Position numbers and translations under genes: made by a program
The notes under the pieces: model-generated
Told to the model about the DNA's origin: nothing
The model's database searches: none
Seen by the model: the letters and a program-made list of their open reading frames with translations, nothing else
Part shown: piece by piece, positions 53,462 to 62,152 of the stretch
Layout: each line of letters begins with the position of its first letter
Numbering within the stretch: position 1 is the first letter of the stretch
NCBI RefSeq assembly: GCF_003574315.2
Contig: NZ_AP025739.1
Location: forward strand, 3,596,001 to 3,660,000
Origin: Capsulimonas corticalis
Lineage (GTDB): Bacteria; Armatimonadota; Armatimonadia; Armatimonadales; Capsulimonadaceae
Reading direction: 5' to 3'
DNA: 64,000 nucleotides

Positions 53462-56169
53462 TGCGCCTCTCCAGGCGGCGGCCGGTGCAGATGGCTGTGC
53501 CGGTGGGGCTCCTGACCTTTGACGAATGTCTTTTCGACAACCTCCGGATCCCACTTTGTCGCGAGCAGTCCGTCTTCTGGATTGATGCTCACGGTGACAT
53601 ACTCCACGCGTTTGGGCCGAGGCGCGGCGGGAATATGCGGCGCTCGGGCCCGGGGAATGGCCGGGATGGCGATGTCACGGACGGGATCGGGCGACGGCGC
53701 CGGGGCGTCGGCGTGGCGGCGCGGCGTCACGGGGGCATCCGGCGGGGCGTCGGCGGGCGCATTGTCGCCGCTGTTATCGGTGGCGGACGCGCTGGGCGAA
53801 TCGCCGGTCAGATCGTGCGCCTTGCCGTAATCGGGCGTGCGCTGGGTCGGCTCGCTGCCCTTGGCGAAGGTGGAGCGGCTGGAGTTCGGCGCTCCAGGCG
53901 GCGCGATCAGGCCCGTGTCATTGTCCACGTTGACCGTGACGGTCCCGTCGCCGTTGTCGGTCACGTCCGGAGTTTTGTCGGCGGCGGCCGGAGCCGCGCT
54001 GTCCGTGCTGGTATCCGCCGTATCGCCGGTCCCGTCGTGATGCTTGTGGCGCGGCTTTTTGGGGTCGGCGTTCTGGTCGCCGGTGGTCGTTCCGGCGGCT
54101 GCCGCATCCGCAGGCTTGGCGTCCTCTTTCTTCGGCGCGGGTTTGATTCGACTGAGCTCCTTCTGAACCGCCTTGACGAAGATCGGCTCCGCGCGCTGCA
54201 TAAACGCCGTCCAGATCGGCACGCATTCGGTCGCGCCCCAGGAGTTGCCGCCCATCTCTTCGCCGTAAGACGCCGGATGGTGTTTGCTGGCGCGTACCGG
54301 TCGTCCGGCCCAGACGCCGACGACCAGGTTCGGCGTGTAGCCGATGAACCAGGTGTCTTTGTGCCCCTGCGTGGTTCCCGTTTTGCCGTGCGCGTCCGGG
54401 ATCACGCCGGCCTTGTAACCGGTGCCGTATCGGTCCGTCACGACCGCGCGCAGCATATCGTCGACTTGCTTCGCCGCCTTGGGACTGATCACGTGTGTCT
54501 CGATCGCCGCCGGGATATCCTCGATCGTGGTGCCGTCGGTCTCTTCCACGCGTGTGAAGGCGCTGGTGACCGGATGGTTGCCGCCATTGGCGAAGGTTGC
54601 GTAGGCGCTCGTCATCTCCAGAGGAGTGACTCCGCTGGAGCCGAGCGCGAGGGAAAGCACCGGATCCAGCGGGGACTCGATGCCCATGACGCGGGCGTAA
54701 CGGACGGCGTTTGTCGGGCCGAACTCTTTGAGCACCTTGACGGCGGGAACGTTGATCGACTGCGCCATCGCTTCGCGCAGCGTGACGCGGCGGTCGGAGT
54801 AGCCATTGTCATCCTGCGGCGTCCACGTTCCGGCGCCGGTTTCGAACGATATCCGCGCGTCCAGAACGCTGGTGTCTTCCGTCACCAGGTCGCTGTCGAT
54901 CGCGCCGGCGTAGACGATCGCCTTGAAGAGCGAGCCGGGCTGACGCCGGGCCTGCGTGGCGATGTTGAAGTTGCTGACGCCGTAATCCACGCCGCCGACC
55001 AGCGCCTTGATCTGGCCGGTCTTCGGATCGATCGCGACCAGACACGCCTGATTCGGACCGCTCCGGGCGTTGATATCGACCTGCTTGCGCACTTCCTCCT
55101 CGGCGACCTGCTGCATCTCCCAGTTCAGGGTGGTGTAAACGCGCAGGTTGCCGCGCAGCAGATAGTCCTCGCCGTACTTCGCCTTCAATTGCTCCATCAC
55201 GAAGTTGACGAAGAAGGGGGCGTGGTAGATCTGGCTGCCGCGCTTGGGCGCCTTGGGCGAAGCCAGATGGATCGGCTCGGCGAGGGCTTTTTGATACTGA
55301 TCGTTGGTGATGTACTTCTGATCCAGCATCCGCCCGAGGACGATATCGCGCTGCTTTCGGGAAAGGTCTTTGTCTTTATACGGATTCCAGTAGGAAGGGC
55401 GGTTGGGCAGGCCGGCGAGCAGTGCGCACTCGGCGAGGTCTAGGTCCTGAACATCCTTGCCGAAGTAAGTGCCCGCCGCCGCCTCCACGCCGTAGGCGCC
55501 GGAGCCATAGTTGACCTGATTCAAATACGCTTCTAAAATCTGCTGTTTGGTGAAGTTCTTTTCGATCTGGTTGGCGATGATCCATTCATGCACTTTGCGC
55601 TGGATGGATTTTTCGCGCGTCAGACCGTCCACGCCCGTCGTACGCGCCAGCTGCTGGGTGAGTGTCGACGCGCCTTCGCCCTTCAGCTCGCCGCTGCGCA
55701 GGTTTCGCGTCAGCGCGCGTCCGATGCCCCAGAAGTCGATCCCGTTGTGCTGATAAAACCGCTGATCCTCCAGAGCGACAGTGGCGTTCTGAAGGTCCTT
55801 GGGAATCTTGCTGATCGAGACGACCTGGCGGTTCTCGGTGAAGACGGTCGCAAGCGCGACGCCGTCGGACGAGAGAATCGCGGTGCGTCCCGGTGGGTTG
55901 AAGGTTGGGATGACGGTCGATTTCGAATTGCGGATCTGGAGCCAGACGTAGCCGATGCCAAAGCATAGGACGACGAGGATGACGAGAACGATTGCCTGGA
56001 GGAAGGTCCACAGGGAACGCCAGAAACTGCGCCGCCGCGGCGCTTTGCGCGCGCGGCCGCCGCGACGGCTAGGAGGGTTGGGCGGCGGCTGTGAGCCGCG
56101 AGAGCCATCCCCGCCGGAGCCGGGTGGACGTCTGGGTGTGCCGGTTGTTGCCATAAAGTGTTGATCCAT
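53458..56169 (-). CDS. Penicillin-binding protein 1A (class A, GT51 plus transpeptidase)
   Basis: 903 residues. A Pro/Arg-rich cytoplasmic start, one helix (about 50-75), the GT51 domain with EDQRFYQHNGIDFWG and GASTLTQQLAR, and the transpeptidase with SxxK in QPGSLFKAIV, SxN in AQSINVPA and KTG in HGKTGTTQ. From about residue 690 an unusual tail of more than 200 residues follows, rich in Pro, Asp, Ala and Lys. It polymerises and cross-links murein. Translationally coupled to PBP2 by ATGA. Confidence 0.95.
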   Translation of the reverse strand: MDQHFMATTGTPRRPPGSGGDGSRGSQPPPNPPSRRGGRARKAPRRRSFWRSLWTFLQAIVLVILVVLCFGIGYVWLQIRNSKSTVIPTFNPPGRTAILSSDGVALATVFTENRQVVSISKIPKDLQNATVALEDQRFYQHNGIDFWGIGRALTRNLRSGELKGEGASTLTQQLARTTGVDGLTREKSIQRKVHEWIIANQIEKNFTKQQILEAYLNQVNYGSGAYGVEAAAGTYFGKDVQDLDLAECALLAGLPNRPSYWNPYKDKDLSRKQRDIVLGRMLDQKYITNDQYQKALAEPIHLASPKAPKRGSQIYHAPFFVNFVMEQLKAKYGEDYLLRGNLRVYTTLNWEMQQVAEEEVRKQVDINARSGPNQACLVAIDPKTGQIKALVGGVDYGVSNFNIATQARRQPGSLFKAIVYAGAIDSDLVTEDTSVLDARISFETGAGTWTPQDDNGYSDRRVTLREAMAQSINVPAVKVLKEFGPTNAVRYARVMGIESPLDPVLSLALGSSGVTPLEMTSAYATFANGGNHPVTSAFTRVEETDGTTIEDIPAAIETHVISPKAAKQVDDMLRAVVTDRYGTGYKAGVIPDAHGKTGTTQGHKDTWFIGYTPNLVVGVWAGRPVRASKHHPASYGEEMGGNSWGATECVPIWTAFMQRAEPIFVKAVQKELSRIKPAPKKEDAKPADAAAAGTTTGDQNADPKKPRHKHHDGTGDTADTSTDSAAPAAADKTPDVTDNGDGTVTVNVDNDTGLIAPPGAPNSSRSTFAKGSEPTQRTPDYGKAHDLTGDSPSASATDNSGDNAPADAPPDAPVTPRRHADAPAPSPDPVRDIAIPAIPRARAPHIPAAPRPKRVEYVTVSINPEDGLLATKWDPEVVEKTFVKGQEPHRHSHLHRPPPGEAQ

Positions 56170-56302
56170 TATGCAGGGGGTATGAGCGATCTGTCAAGTC
56201 AAACCCCGCGATGCGCCGAACTACTGGTATAATACCTGATACGCAAATTGCGCGCGGAAGGTCTCCGCCGCGCCTGCTCCGAAGAGGGAGTTCACGCCGC
56301 CG

Positions 56303-57025
56303 ATGTCGCTTTCTTCCACCGCCTCCTGGCGGCTATCCGTATTGATGCCGGTCTACAACGAAGAAGGGACGGTGGCGCAGATCATTCAGGATGTCCTCGC
56401 CGTGCCGCTGGATCTGGAGCTGATCGTGGTGGACGACGGCTCGACCGACCTGACCGCCTCCATCCTCCACGCGCTTCCCGCCGATCCCGGCGACCGTCTC
56501 AAGATCATCTACGCGCCCCGAAACGCCGGAAAAGGCGCGGCGATCCGTATCGCGCTCAGCCACGCCACGGGGGATGTGGTGGTGGTGCAGGACGCCGACC
56601 GTGAATATGACCCCATGGACTTCGTACCCATGCTGGATCAGATCAAAGCAGGCGCGGTCGTGGTCTACGGCACACGGTTGTCGCCCGAAGCGCTGCGACT
56701 GAACCAGGAAGGCGACCACGATAAGTTTTATCTGGCGCGCCGCCTGCTGCCCATATTGACGAATGTGCTTTATGGAACGTCGATCACCGATGAGGCGACG
56801 TGCTACAAGATGTTTCGCAGAGAAGTGCTTCTTTCGATCCCTCTGCGCTGCGAACGCTTCGATTTCTGCCCGGAAGTGACAGCGAAGATTGCCCGGCGCG
56901 GCTACCGAATCGTCGAGATCCCCATCCACTACCACTCCCGCACCGCCGCCGAAGGCAAAAAAATCGGCTGGCGCGACGCCAAGGACGCCGTTTGGGCGCT
57001 CCTCAAATTCCGCTTCTTCAACTGA
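56303..57025 (+). CDS. Family 2 glycosyltransferase (DPM1-like)
   Basis: 240 residues with the GT-A opening LSVLMPVYNEEGTVAQII, the DDGSTD motif (VVDDGSTDLTAS), the DxD-like segment VVQDADREYDP and the ending IPIHYHSRTAAEGKKIGWRD. There are no C-terminal membrane helices, so it is likely a cytoplasmic polyprenyl-phosphate sugar transferase or a soluble GT2. The metal/donor residues are intact. It is followed 10 bp later by the GNAT gene. Confidence 0.93.
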   Translation: MSLSSTASWRLSVLMPVYNEEGTVAQIIQDVLAVPLDLELIVVDDGSTDLTASILHALPADPGDRLKIIYAPRNAGKGAAIRIALSHATGDVVVVQDADREYDPMDFVPMLDQIKAGAVVVYGTRLSPEALRLNQEGDHDKFYLARRLLPILTNVLYGTSITDEATCYKMFRREVLLSIPLRCERFDFCPEVTAKIARRGYRIVEIPIHYHSRTAAEGKKIGWRDAKDAVWALLKFRFFN

Positions 57026-57035
57026 GACGACTCTT

Positions 57036-57491
57036 ATGACCGATCTGTTCATCGCCCTCGCCGAGACCGAAGAAGACCGCGTCGCCTGCTTCGCCATTCG
57101 CCGCGAAGTCTTCGTCGTTGAGCAGAACGTCCCCGCCGAATTGGAGTGGGATGAGCACGACGCCGAGGCCCTGCACATCCTCGCCCGCGACGCCCATTCT
57201 CATGCCCCTCTCGGAACGGCGCGCCTCGTGCATTACAAACCCGGGATCGTGAAGATCGGCCGCGTCTGCGTGCTCGCCGCCGCGCGCGGCCGGGGAGTCG
57301 GCGCGTCGATCATGGAGTTCGCCTGGGGGGAGTCGCTGCGGCGCGGATACACGGAGGCGCAGCTGAGCGCGCAGGTGGCGGTTCTGGATTTTTACGAGCG
57401 GCTGGGTTATGAGAGCTTTGGCGAAGAGTTTATGGACGCGGGGATTTTGCACCGGATGATGCGGAAGAGCCCCATCCCCCCGCCTCGCTGA
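57036..57491 (+). CDS. GNAT N-acetyltransferase (ElaA-like)
   Basis: 151 residues starting at ATG 57036. The acetyl-CoA site reads VLAAARGRGVGASIMEF (motif A, R/Q-x-x-G-x-G/A). The C-terminal SAQVAVLDFYERLGYESFGEEFMDAGI (in parts: AQVAVLDFYERLGYES, then FMDAGILH) is the ElaA signature. The substrate is unknown. It lies in an operon with the GT2 gene. Confidence 0.92.
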   Translation: MTDLFIALAETEEDRVACFAIRREVFVVEQNVPAELEWDEHDAEALHILARDAHSHAPLGTARLVHYKPGIVKIGRVCVLAAARGRGVGASIMEFAWGESLRRGYTEAQLSAQVAVLDFYERLGYESFGEEFMDAGILHRMMRKSPIPPPR

Positions 57492-57549
57492 GGCTCGGCT
57501 TCCCCAATTCGCTTCGACCCTGGCAAACCCACCCCGGCGCTTCGCCCTT

Positions 57550-57700
57550 GCAAACCCACCCCGGCCCTTCGGGCCACCCCTCCCGCCGACGGGAAGGGTT
57601 TGTAGGATTGCCTCTGACGAAAGCCGCCTGCGATAACACGCTCTGAAATAACCCTTCCCGTCGGCGGGAGGGGTGGCCCGAAGGGCCGGGGTGGGTTTGC
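57550..57700. repeat. Element B, copy 2: 51-bp perfect inverted arms, reversed orientation
   Basis: Bases 57550-57600 and 57650-57700 are exact reverse complements around a 49-bp loop. The loop is the reverse complement of the B1 loop with about two substitutions and one or two indels. The arm hairpin GGCGC-TTC-GCGCC of B1 is GGCCC-TTC-GGGCC here, a compensated base-pair change. A partial tandem arm lies at 57522-57549. It lies in a gap with no gene (57492-57793). Confidence 0.92.
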
Positions 57701-57793
57701 CCCGGAGAGAGCGACCGAAGCGCCGGGGGGCGCCAGAGCCAAAGCAGGGAAAGGGGACAAACGAGCCAAAGCGAGTTGAGAGGATGGGGCGCG

Positions 57794-58480
57794 CTACTCT
57801 TCCAGCCGCTCGCGCTTCTCGGGGTGGCGGAAAATGAGGTGCCGGAATTGGGGCCAGTCTTCGAGGTCCTGGGCGTAGTCTTCGGGATCGTCGGTGAGGA
57901 AGTATTCGTAGCCGGTGAACACGTGGTCGAAGGGCAGGTCGACGGCGTCGCAGAGGCCGTCGATGGCGCTTCCGACGAACTTGCCGGCGGTGGCGCGGGC
58001 GTCGGCGAGGGCTTTCGCGAGCGCTTCGGGTGTGGTTTGCAGGATGCCGGCGAGCGCGGTGGGATCGCCGATGTACAGCTCGGCTTCTTCGGGGGTCGAG
58101 GCGACGCTGGCGGGATTATCGGCGAATCTATCGACGACGCGGCCGGATTCCGAGTAGTTGTATCCCCAGTGGATGTCGTCGGCCACCCAGAGCTCCAGCG
58201 CCGGAGCGTCCAGCGCCTTGGAGAGCAGGCGGGTGAGCAGGCCGCTGTCGGCCCAATCTTCGACATAGACCGTCACCCAGCCGGGCTCAGCCGCGCCGCT
58301 GACGATCACGCCATACCAGTCGTCGTCGTCTGGGAGAAGATCGTCGTTGTCGGCGACCTGCGAGGCCTGGTCGTCGCGCTCCAGCCGGAAGCCTTCGTCC
58401 GCGAACGCATGGATCACCTCTCGGCGCACCGCGTCCGCATCGTCCGTTCGAATATTGATGTTGATGTAATAGCCGCCCAT
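57794..58480 (-). CDS. Hypothetical protein, 228 aa
   Basis: A soluble, very acidic protein. It opens YYININIRTDDADAVRREV, and has an acidic patch (NDDLLPDDDDWYG) and a later FDHVFTGYEYFLTDDPEDYAQDLEDW (in parts: FDHVFTGYEYFL, then DPEDYAQDLEDW). I do not recognise the family. There is no signal peptide. It stands 7 bp beyond the MFS gene's stop on the same strand, so the two may be co-transcribed. Confidence 0.7.
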   Translation of the reverse strand: MGGYYININIRTDDADAVRREVIHAFADEGFRLERDDQASQVADNDDLLPDDDDWYGVIVSGAAEPGWVTVYVEDWADSGLLTRLLSKALDAPALELWVADDIHWGYNYSESGRVVDRFADNPASVASTPEEAELYIGDPTALAGILQTTPEALAKALADARATAGKFVGSAIDGLCDAVDLPFDHVFTGYEYFLTDDPEDYAQDLEDWPQFRHLIFRHPEKRERLEE

Positions 58481-58487
58481 AAGCGCT

Positions 58488-59975
58488 CTATGATACCCGG
58501 AAACTCTCGCGTTCCGGTCGATTTTTTTTGCGCGCGGCGAATGCCGCCAGGAGCAGGCAGACCAGCTGCAAGACGCTCAGGACGGCCATCGTGCTTTGGA
58601 ACGCCGTCGCGTACGAGGCCGGCGCCGTCCGATGCCCGAGAACCGTGAAGAAGACTCCGCCGATCGCCGCGACGCCCACGGCGGCGCCGATTTGCAGCGT
58701 GGAGGTCACCACTCCCGACGCCAGCCCCGCCTGGCTGGCGTCAACCGACGCCAGCACCGTACGCACCACCGACGGCAGCACGAACCCCTGACCCAACCCC
58801 GCGCAGAGCAGCGCGGCGTAGAACGCGAGGCCGGGCGCGTCAGCGCCGCGAAGGGCCAGCATCGCGCCGGCGAAGCCCAGGGAGAGCATTCCGAAGCCAA
58901 TCTGTAAGATATTCGCTCCGACGCGTTTCGCCAGCGTCGCCGAGTAAAGCGATGCCGCCATGAACCCGCCCGCGAACGGCATGATCGCCGCGCCCGAGGC
59001 GAGGGGACTCCAGCCCAGTCCGCTTTGCAGATAGACGCCGAACGTCAGAAAGAACGCCGAGATCGAATAAAAGAGAAATGTCATCGCAAGGCCCGTCACG
59101 AACGGGCTTCGCTGGAACAGCGTCAGGTCGATCAGCGGATCGCCGCCCGAGCGCGCGATACGGTTCTCGGCGGCGATGAACGCCGCCAGGATCGGAACGC
59201 TCGCGAGGAAGCTGAGATACGTCCAGAGCGGCCACCCGGCCTCGCGGCCCTGGGTGAGCGGGTAGATGATCGACGCCAAAAAGAGCGACAGCAGCGCGAC
59301 CCCCGCGACATCGATGCGAGCCCGCTGAGCGGGCTGCGTTTCCGGAACGAACTTCGCCGCGCCGATCAGCGCGACGGCCCCGATCGGCACATTGATCCAA
59401 AAGATGCTTTGCCAGCCGAGGCCAAATGGGTGGAGGGTGATCAGGGCGCCGCCGCCGAGCTGCCCGGCAATCGCCGAGAGACCGAACACCGACCCGTAAA
59501 GCCCCATCACGCGCGTCAGCTCTCCGTCGGAAAACACCGTGCGGATCGTGGCGAGCACCTGCGGCGCCATCACCGACGCCGTGATCCCCTGCAAAATCCG
59601 TCCCGCGATCAGCACGCCGCCGCTTGGGGCCAGCCCGCACAGCGCCGACGCTAGTACAAAGCCGCCCATGCCCGTCATGAACATCCGCTTGCGCCCGTAA
59701 AGATCGCCGAGGCGGCCGCCGGTGATTAAGAACACCGCGTAGGCCGAGGCGTACGCCGAAATGATCAGCTGAAGCTGCGACGCGCTTGCGTGCAGGCCGC
59801 TGCGGATCGCCGGCAGCGCCAGGTTGACGATAAAGAAGTCCAGCGGCGGCAGAAACGCGCCCACAAGCAGGGCGGCGAGCGCCAGGCTGCGCGTACGCGC
59901 GTCGAGCGCTCCGACGCGCTCCGCCGCCGCCTGCTTTTTGGCGTCGCTTGCTTCGATTGTGACTGCGTTTTCCAT
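58488..59975 (-). CDS. DHA2-family MFS exporter with 14 helices
   Basis: 495 residues. Motifs include FLPPLDFFIVNLALP, GGRLGDLYGRKRMF (motif A) and GSVFGLSAIAGQLGGG (motif C). A 14-helix count follows from the hydrophobic stretches. It lies 45 bp after the TetR gene at 60021. A copy of the TetR operator (TGACTG-T-TCGTTCA) lies 12 bp before its start. Efflux of toxic organics is the likely function. Confidence 0.93.
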   Translation of the reverse strand: MENAVTIEASDAKKQAAAERVGALDARTRSLALAALLVGAFLPPLDFFIVNLALPAIRSGLHASASQLQLIISAYASAYAVFLITGGRLGDLYGRKRMFMTGMGGFVLASALCGLAPSGGVLIAGRILQGITASVMAPQVLATIRTVFSDGELTRVMGLYGSVFGLSAIAGQLGGGALITLHPFGLGWQSIFWINVPIGAVALIGAAKFVPETQPAQRARIDVAGVALLSLFLASIIYPLTQGREAGWPLWTYLSFLASVPILAAFIAAENRIARSGGDPLIDLTLFQRSPFVTGLAMTFLFYSISAFFLTFGVYLQSGLGWSPLASGAAIMPFAGGFMAASLYSATLAKRVGANILQIGFGMLSLGFAGAMLALRGADAPGLAFYAALLCAGLGQGFVLPSVVRTVLASVDASQAGLASGVVTSTLQIGAAVGVAAIGGVFFTVLGHRTAPASYATAFQSTMAVLSVLQLVCLLLAAFAARKKNRPERESFRVS

Positions 59976-59986
59976 GGTGTTATTCC

Positions 59987-60000
59987 TGACTGTTCGTTCA
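59987..60000. promoter_or_regulatory. TetR operator, copy 2 (before the MFS gene)
   Basis: TGACTGTTCGTTCA differs by one base from TGACTGATCGTTCA at 60658-60671. It overlaps the space between tetR and the exporter, 12 bp before the exporter start. Confidence 0.72.
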
Positions 60001-60020
60001 ATAATCCGCGCAAAAAAAAT

Positions 60021-60647
60021 CTACGCCAGCGCCCTCATCGTCATCTCAACAACGTCGCGCAGGTTTTGTTCCTCGTGCTGGACTTTCCCCATCACGCGCA
60101 GTCCCTGGATGATGCACAGGAGGAAGTTACTCGCCTCGCGTTCGCCCATCTGGTTGGAGAACACGCCGGCCTTCTGCCCGCGTGCGACTTCGCCCGCCAG
60201 CAGCGCCGCCATTCGCGTTTGATTGCGCAATATCTTCTCCGCCACTTCGGCGTCTTGCGGCAGCATCTCCGTCGCCAGGTTGGTGATCAGACACCCGCAC
60301 TGGCCGTTCACGATCGCCGCCGTACGCGTGTAGTACATCAATGCCGCCCGCAGGGTCTCGCGGCTGGGTTCGGCGGCGCTCAGGCGTCCGGCCAGGCGCG
60401 CCACCGCGGCGTCGCTGTAGTGATCGAGCGCCGCGAGCAGGATGCCGCGCTTATCGCCAAAGGCGGCGTAGAGGCTGCCGCGCAGCAGTCCCGTCGCTTT
60501 GCAGAGATCGTCGATCGAGGTCGCATGGTAGCCACGCTCCCAGAAAGCATCCGCCGCCGCCGCAAGCACGGCGCTCGTATCGAACTCACGCGGCCGGCCG
60601 CGCTCGGCGGCGCCCACGCGCTTGACTGGAGACTCTAAAGTACTCAT
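60021..60647 (-). CDS. TetR-family regulator of the MFS exporter
   Basis: The HTH lies at about residues 22-68 (FDTSAVLAAAADAFWERGYHATSIDDL in parts: VLAAAADAFWERGYH, LLRGSLYAAFGDKRG). The C-terminal domain carries a Cys pair (QCGCLITN) that could be a redox or thiol sensor. Two 14-bp sites flank it, at 60658-60671 in front of it and at 59987-60000 in front of the exporter. Confidence 0.93.
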   Translation of the reverse strand: MSTLESPVKRVGAAERGRPREFDTSAVLAAAADAFWERGYHATSIDDLCKATGLLRGSLYAAFGDKRGILLAALDHYSDAAVARLAGRLSAAEPSRETLRAALMYYTRTAAIVNGQCGCLITNLATEMLPQDAEVAEKILRNQTRMAALLAGEVARGQKAGVFSNQMGEREASNFLLCIIQGLRVMGKVQHEEQNLRDVVEMTMRALA

Positions 60648-60657
60648 AAGTATATTC

Positions 60658-60671
60658 TGACTGATCGTTCA
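60658..60671. promoter_or_regulatory. TetR operator, copy 1 (own promoter)
   Basis: TGACTGATCGTTCA, 11 bp before the TetR start. It has partial dyad symmetry (TGA...TCA) and matches the second copy at 59987. Confidence 0.75.
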
Positions 60672-60702
60672 AGAATTGTCAAGGCGCCGAGAATACTGGG
60701 TT

Positions 60703-61293
60703 TCACACAGCGCTCAGCTCACGCGCCGGCATCAGCAATGCCGAGATTTCGCGCGCGGCGTCCTCGGCCGTTTGTTTTCGGTCACTACGACTCCAGCGAT
60801 GCGCGGCGCCGTAGATGCTCCAGCTGAAGACGGTGGCGACGGTTTCGCGTGGCTGGCCCCGCAGGGGCGGGGCGAGGCCGCCGATGCGGAGCCAGGTATC
60901 GATGAATTCGTAAATCTCCTCCTGAAGTATGGATCCCATCGTGTTCTCCATGTCCCGCGCCGAGTCCGGGCACTGCGTTCTCATCTCGCCGATAAACTCA
61001 AAGACGGCCGCCGCCAGGAGGGTCAGGCTTTCGCACGTCAGCGGCGTGGGCTTGGGAAAACGGCTCCAAAGCTTTGCGCCGAGCTCAGAGCGGAGAACGC
61101 AGGAGAGCAGCGCATATTTGTCGTCGAAGTGCGCGTAGAACGTCGCGCGGTTGACGGTTGCGCGCTCGGCGATATCCTGCACCGAGATCACGCCGAACTT
61201 CTTTTCGTGCAGCAAGTCGCGCAGGGCGTTCTGGAGCAGGGCGCGCGTGCGGCGCACACGCGGGTCGCTGGGTTCGTTTGCGGGGCAGCTCAT
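60703..61293 (-). CDS. TetR-like regulator divergent from azoR
   Basis: ATG 61293 gives 196 residues; an upstream ATG at 61356 would extend into the intergenic region. HTH near residues 10-60 (RRTRALLQNALRDLL, SVQDIAERATVNRATFYAHFDDK). Two Cys occur (MSCPANEP and a later one). It is divergent from azoR with 151 bp between, so control of the azoreductase is likely. It is close to the other TetR gene but has a different HTH and probable operator. Confidence 0.9.
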   Translation of the reverse strand: MSCPANEPSDPRVRRTRALLQNALRDLLHEKKFGVISVQDIAERATVNRATFYAHFDDKYALLSCVLRSELGAKLWSRFPKPTPLTCESLTLLAAAVFEFIGEMRTQCPDSARDMENTMGSILQEEIYEFIDTWLRIGGLAPPLRGQPRETVATVFSWSIYGAAHRWSRSDRKQTAEDAAREISALLMPARELSAV

Positions 61294-61387
61294 AAATATT
61301 TCCACAACACTTTCGATGATCTGTCGGGTAAGCGACAAAACGGCGATTTTGCTCATTGATTCGAGCGGTCATCCTGCGGTAATTATA

Positions 61388-61399
61388 CAACAGGTGTTG
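61388..61399. promoter_or_regulatory. Candidate operator for the TetR/azoR gap
   Basis: CAACA-GG-TGTTG is a perfect inverted repeat in the 151-bp gap, 46 bp upstream of azoR. It lies within an AT-rich stretch. Confidence 0.45.
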
Positions 61400-61444
61400 C
61401 TTAAACTGCAAGCGATGCTTTCTTATGGATTTCTGGAGAACACA

Positions 61445-62068
61445 ATGACAAATATTCTGCTCGTGACGTCCAGCCCGCGCGGTGAGGATTCGCTCTCGAC
61501 TCAAACGGCGCGCGTCTTCGCCGACAAACTGCAAGCCGCCCACACCGGCGCTACGCTGACGAAGCGCGATGTGAACGCTGATCCGTCGCCGCATCTTGCC
61601 GAATCACTCGTCCACGCCATTCGCCGTCCCGCCGCCGATCGGACGCCGGAGGACATCGCCGCGCTCGCGCACTCCGACTCATTGGTTGGCGAGCTTCAGG
61701 CGGCCGATATCATCGTCCTCGCGTCGGGCATGATCAACTTCGGCGTCCCTTCGGCGCTGAAGAGCTGGATCGATCATATTGCGCGCTCCGGGGTGACCTT
61801 CCGATACGGCCCCGACGGCGCTGAAGGATTGCTGAAGGGAAAGAAGCTGTATTTGGTGCTGGCGTACGGCGGCGTTTACGCCGAGGGGCCGGCGCAGGCG
61901 ATGAATTTCCAGGAACCGTACCTCAAGACCCTGCTTGGCTTCCTGGGGCTGACGGATGTCGAGGTCGTGACGATCGAGGGTGTGGCTTACGGACCGGAGA
62001 TGGCGCAGAAGGCCGTCGCGGCGGCGAACGAGCGCGTCGACGCGCTCGTGGCGGCGTCGGCCCGCTAG
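61445..62068 (+). CDS. azoR: FMN-dependent NADH-azoreductase / quinone reductase
   Basis: 207 residues. The flavodoxin-like fold shows NILLVTSSPRGEDSLSTQTAR (in parts: LLVTSSPRGEDSLS, then TARVF), IIVLASGMINFGVPSALKSWIDH (in parts) and VLAYGGVYAEG. Homologues reduce azo dyes and quinones by two electrons. ATG 61445 has GGAG 6 nt upstream. It ends before a strong bidirectional terminator, with the pseudopilin of 62153 convergent. Confidence 0.93.
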   Translation: MTNILLVTSSPRGEDSLSTQTARVFADKLQAAHTGATLTKRDVNADPSPHLAESLVHAIRRPAADRTPEDIAALAHSDSLVGELQAADIIVLASGMINFGVPSALKSWIDHIARSGVTFRYGPDGAEGLLKGKKLYLVLAYGGVYAEGPAQAMNFQEPYLKTLLGFLGLTDVEVVTIEGVAYGPEMAQKAVAAANERVDALVAASAR

Positions 62069-62094
62069 GCGAGGGCGCCGGCTGCGGAAACGTG

Positions 62095-62133
62095 AAAACG
62101 GCCGTCCAGGGATTTTCCCAGGACGGCCGTTTT
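62095..62133. terminator. Bidirectional terminator
   Basis: AAAACGGCCGTCC (62095-62107) pairs with GGACGGCCGTTTT (62121-62133), with a further GGGATTTTCCC inside. It lies between azoR and the pseudopilin gene. Confidence 0.9.
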
Positions 62134-62152
62134 GAGTTTTGTATGCGATAAG

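Noticed and set aside
53461-55443. Plus-strand frame of about 660 codons opposite PBP1A
   Set aside because: Antisense of a gene with intact GT51 and transpeptidase motifs; composition is Arg/Gly-rich and repetitive.
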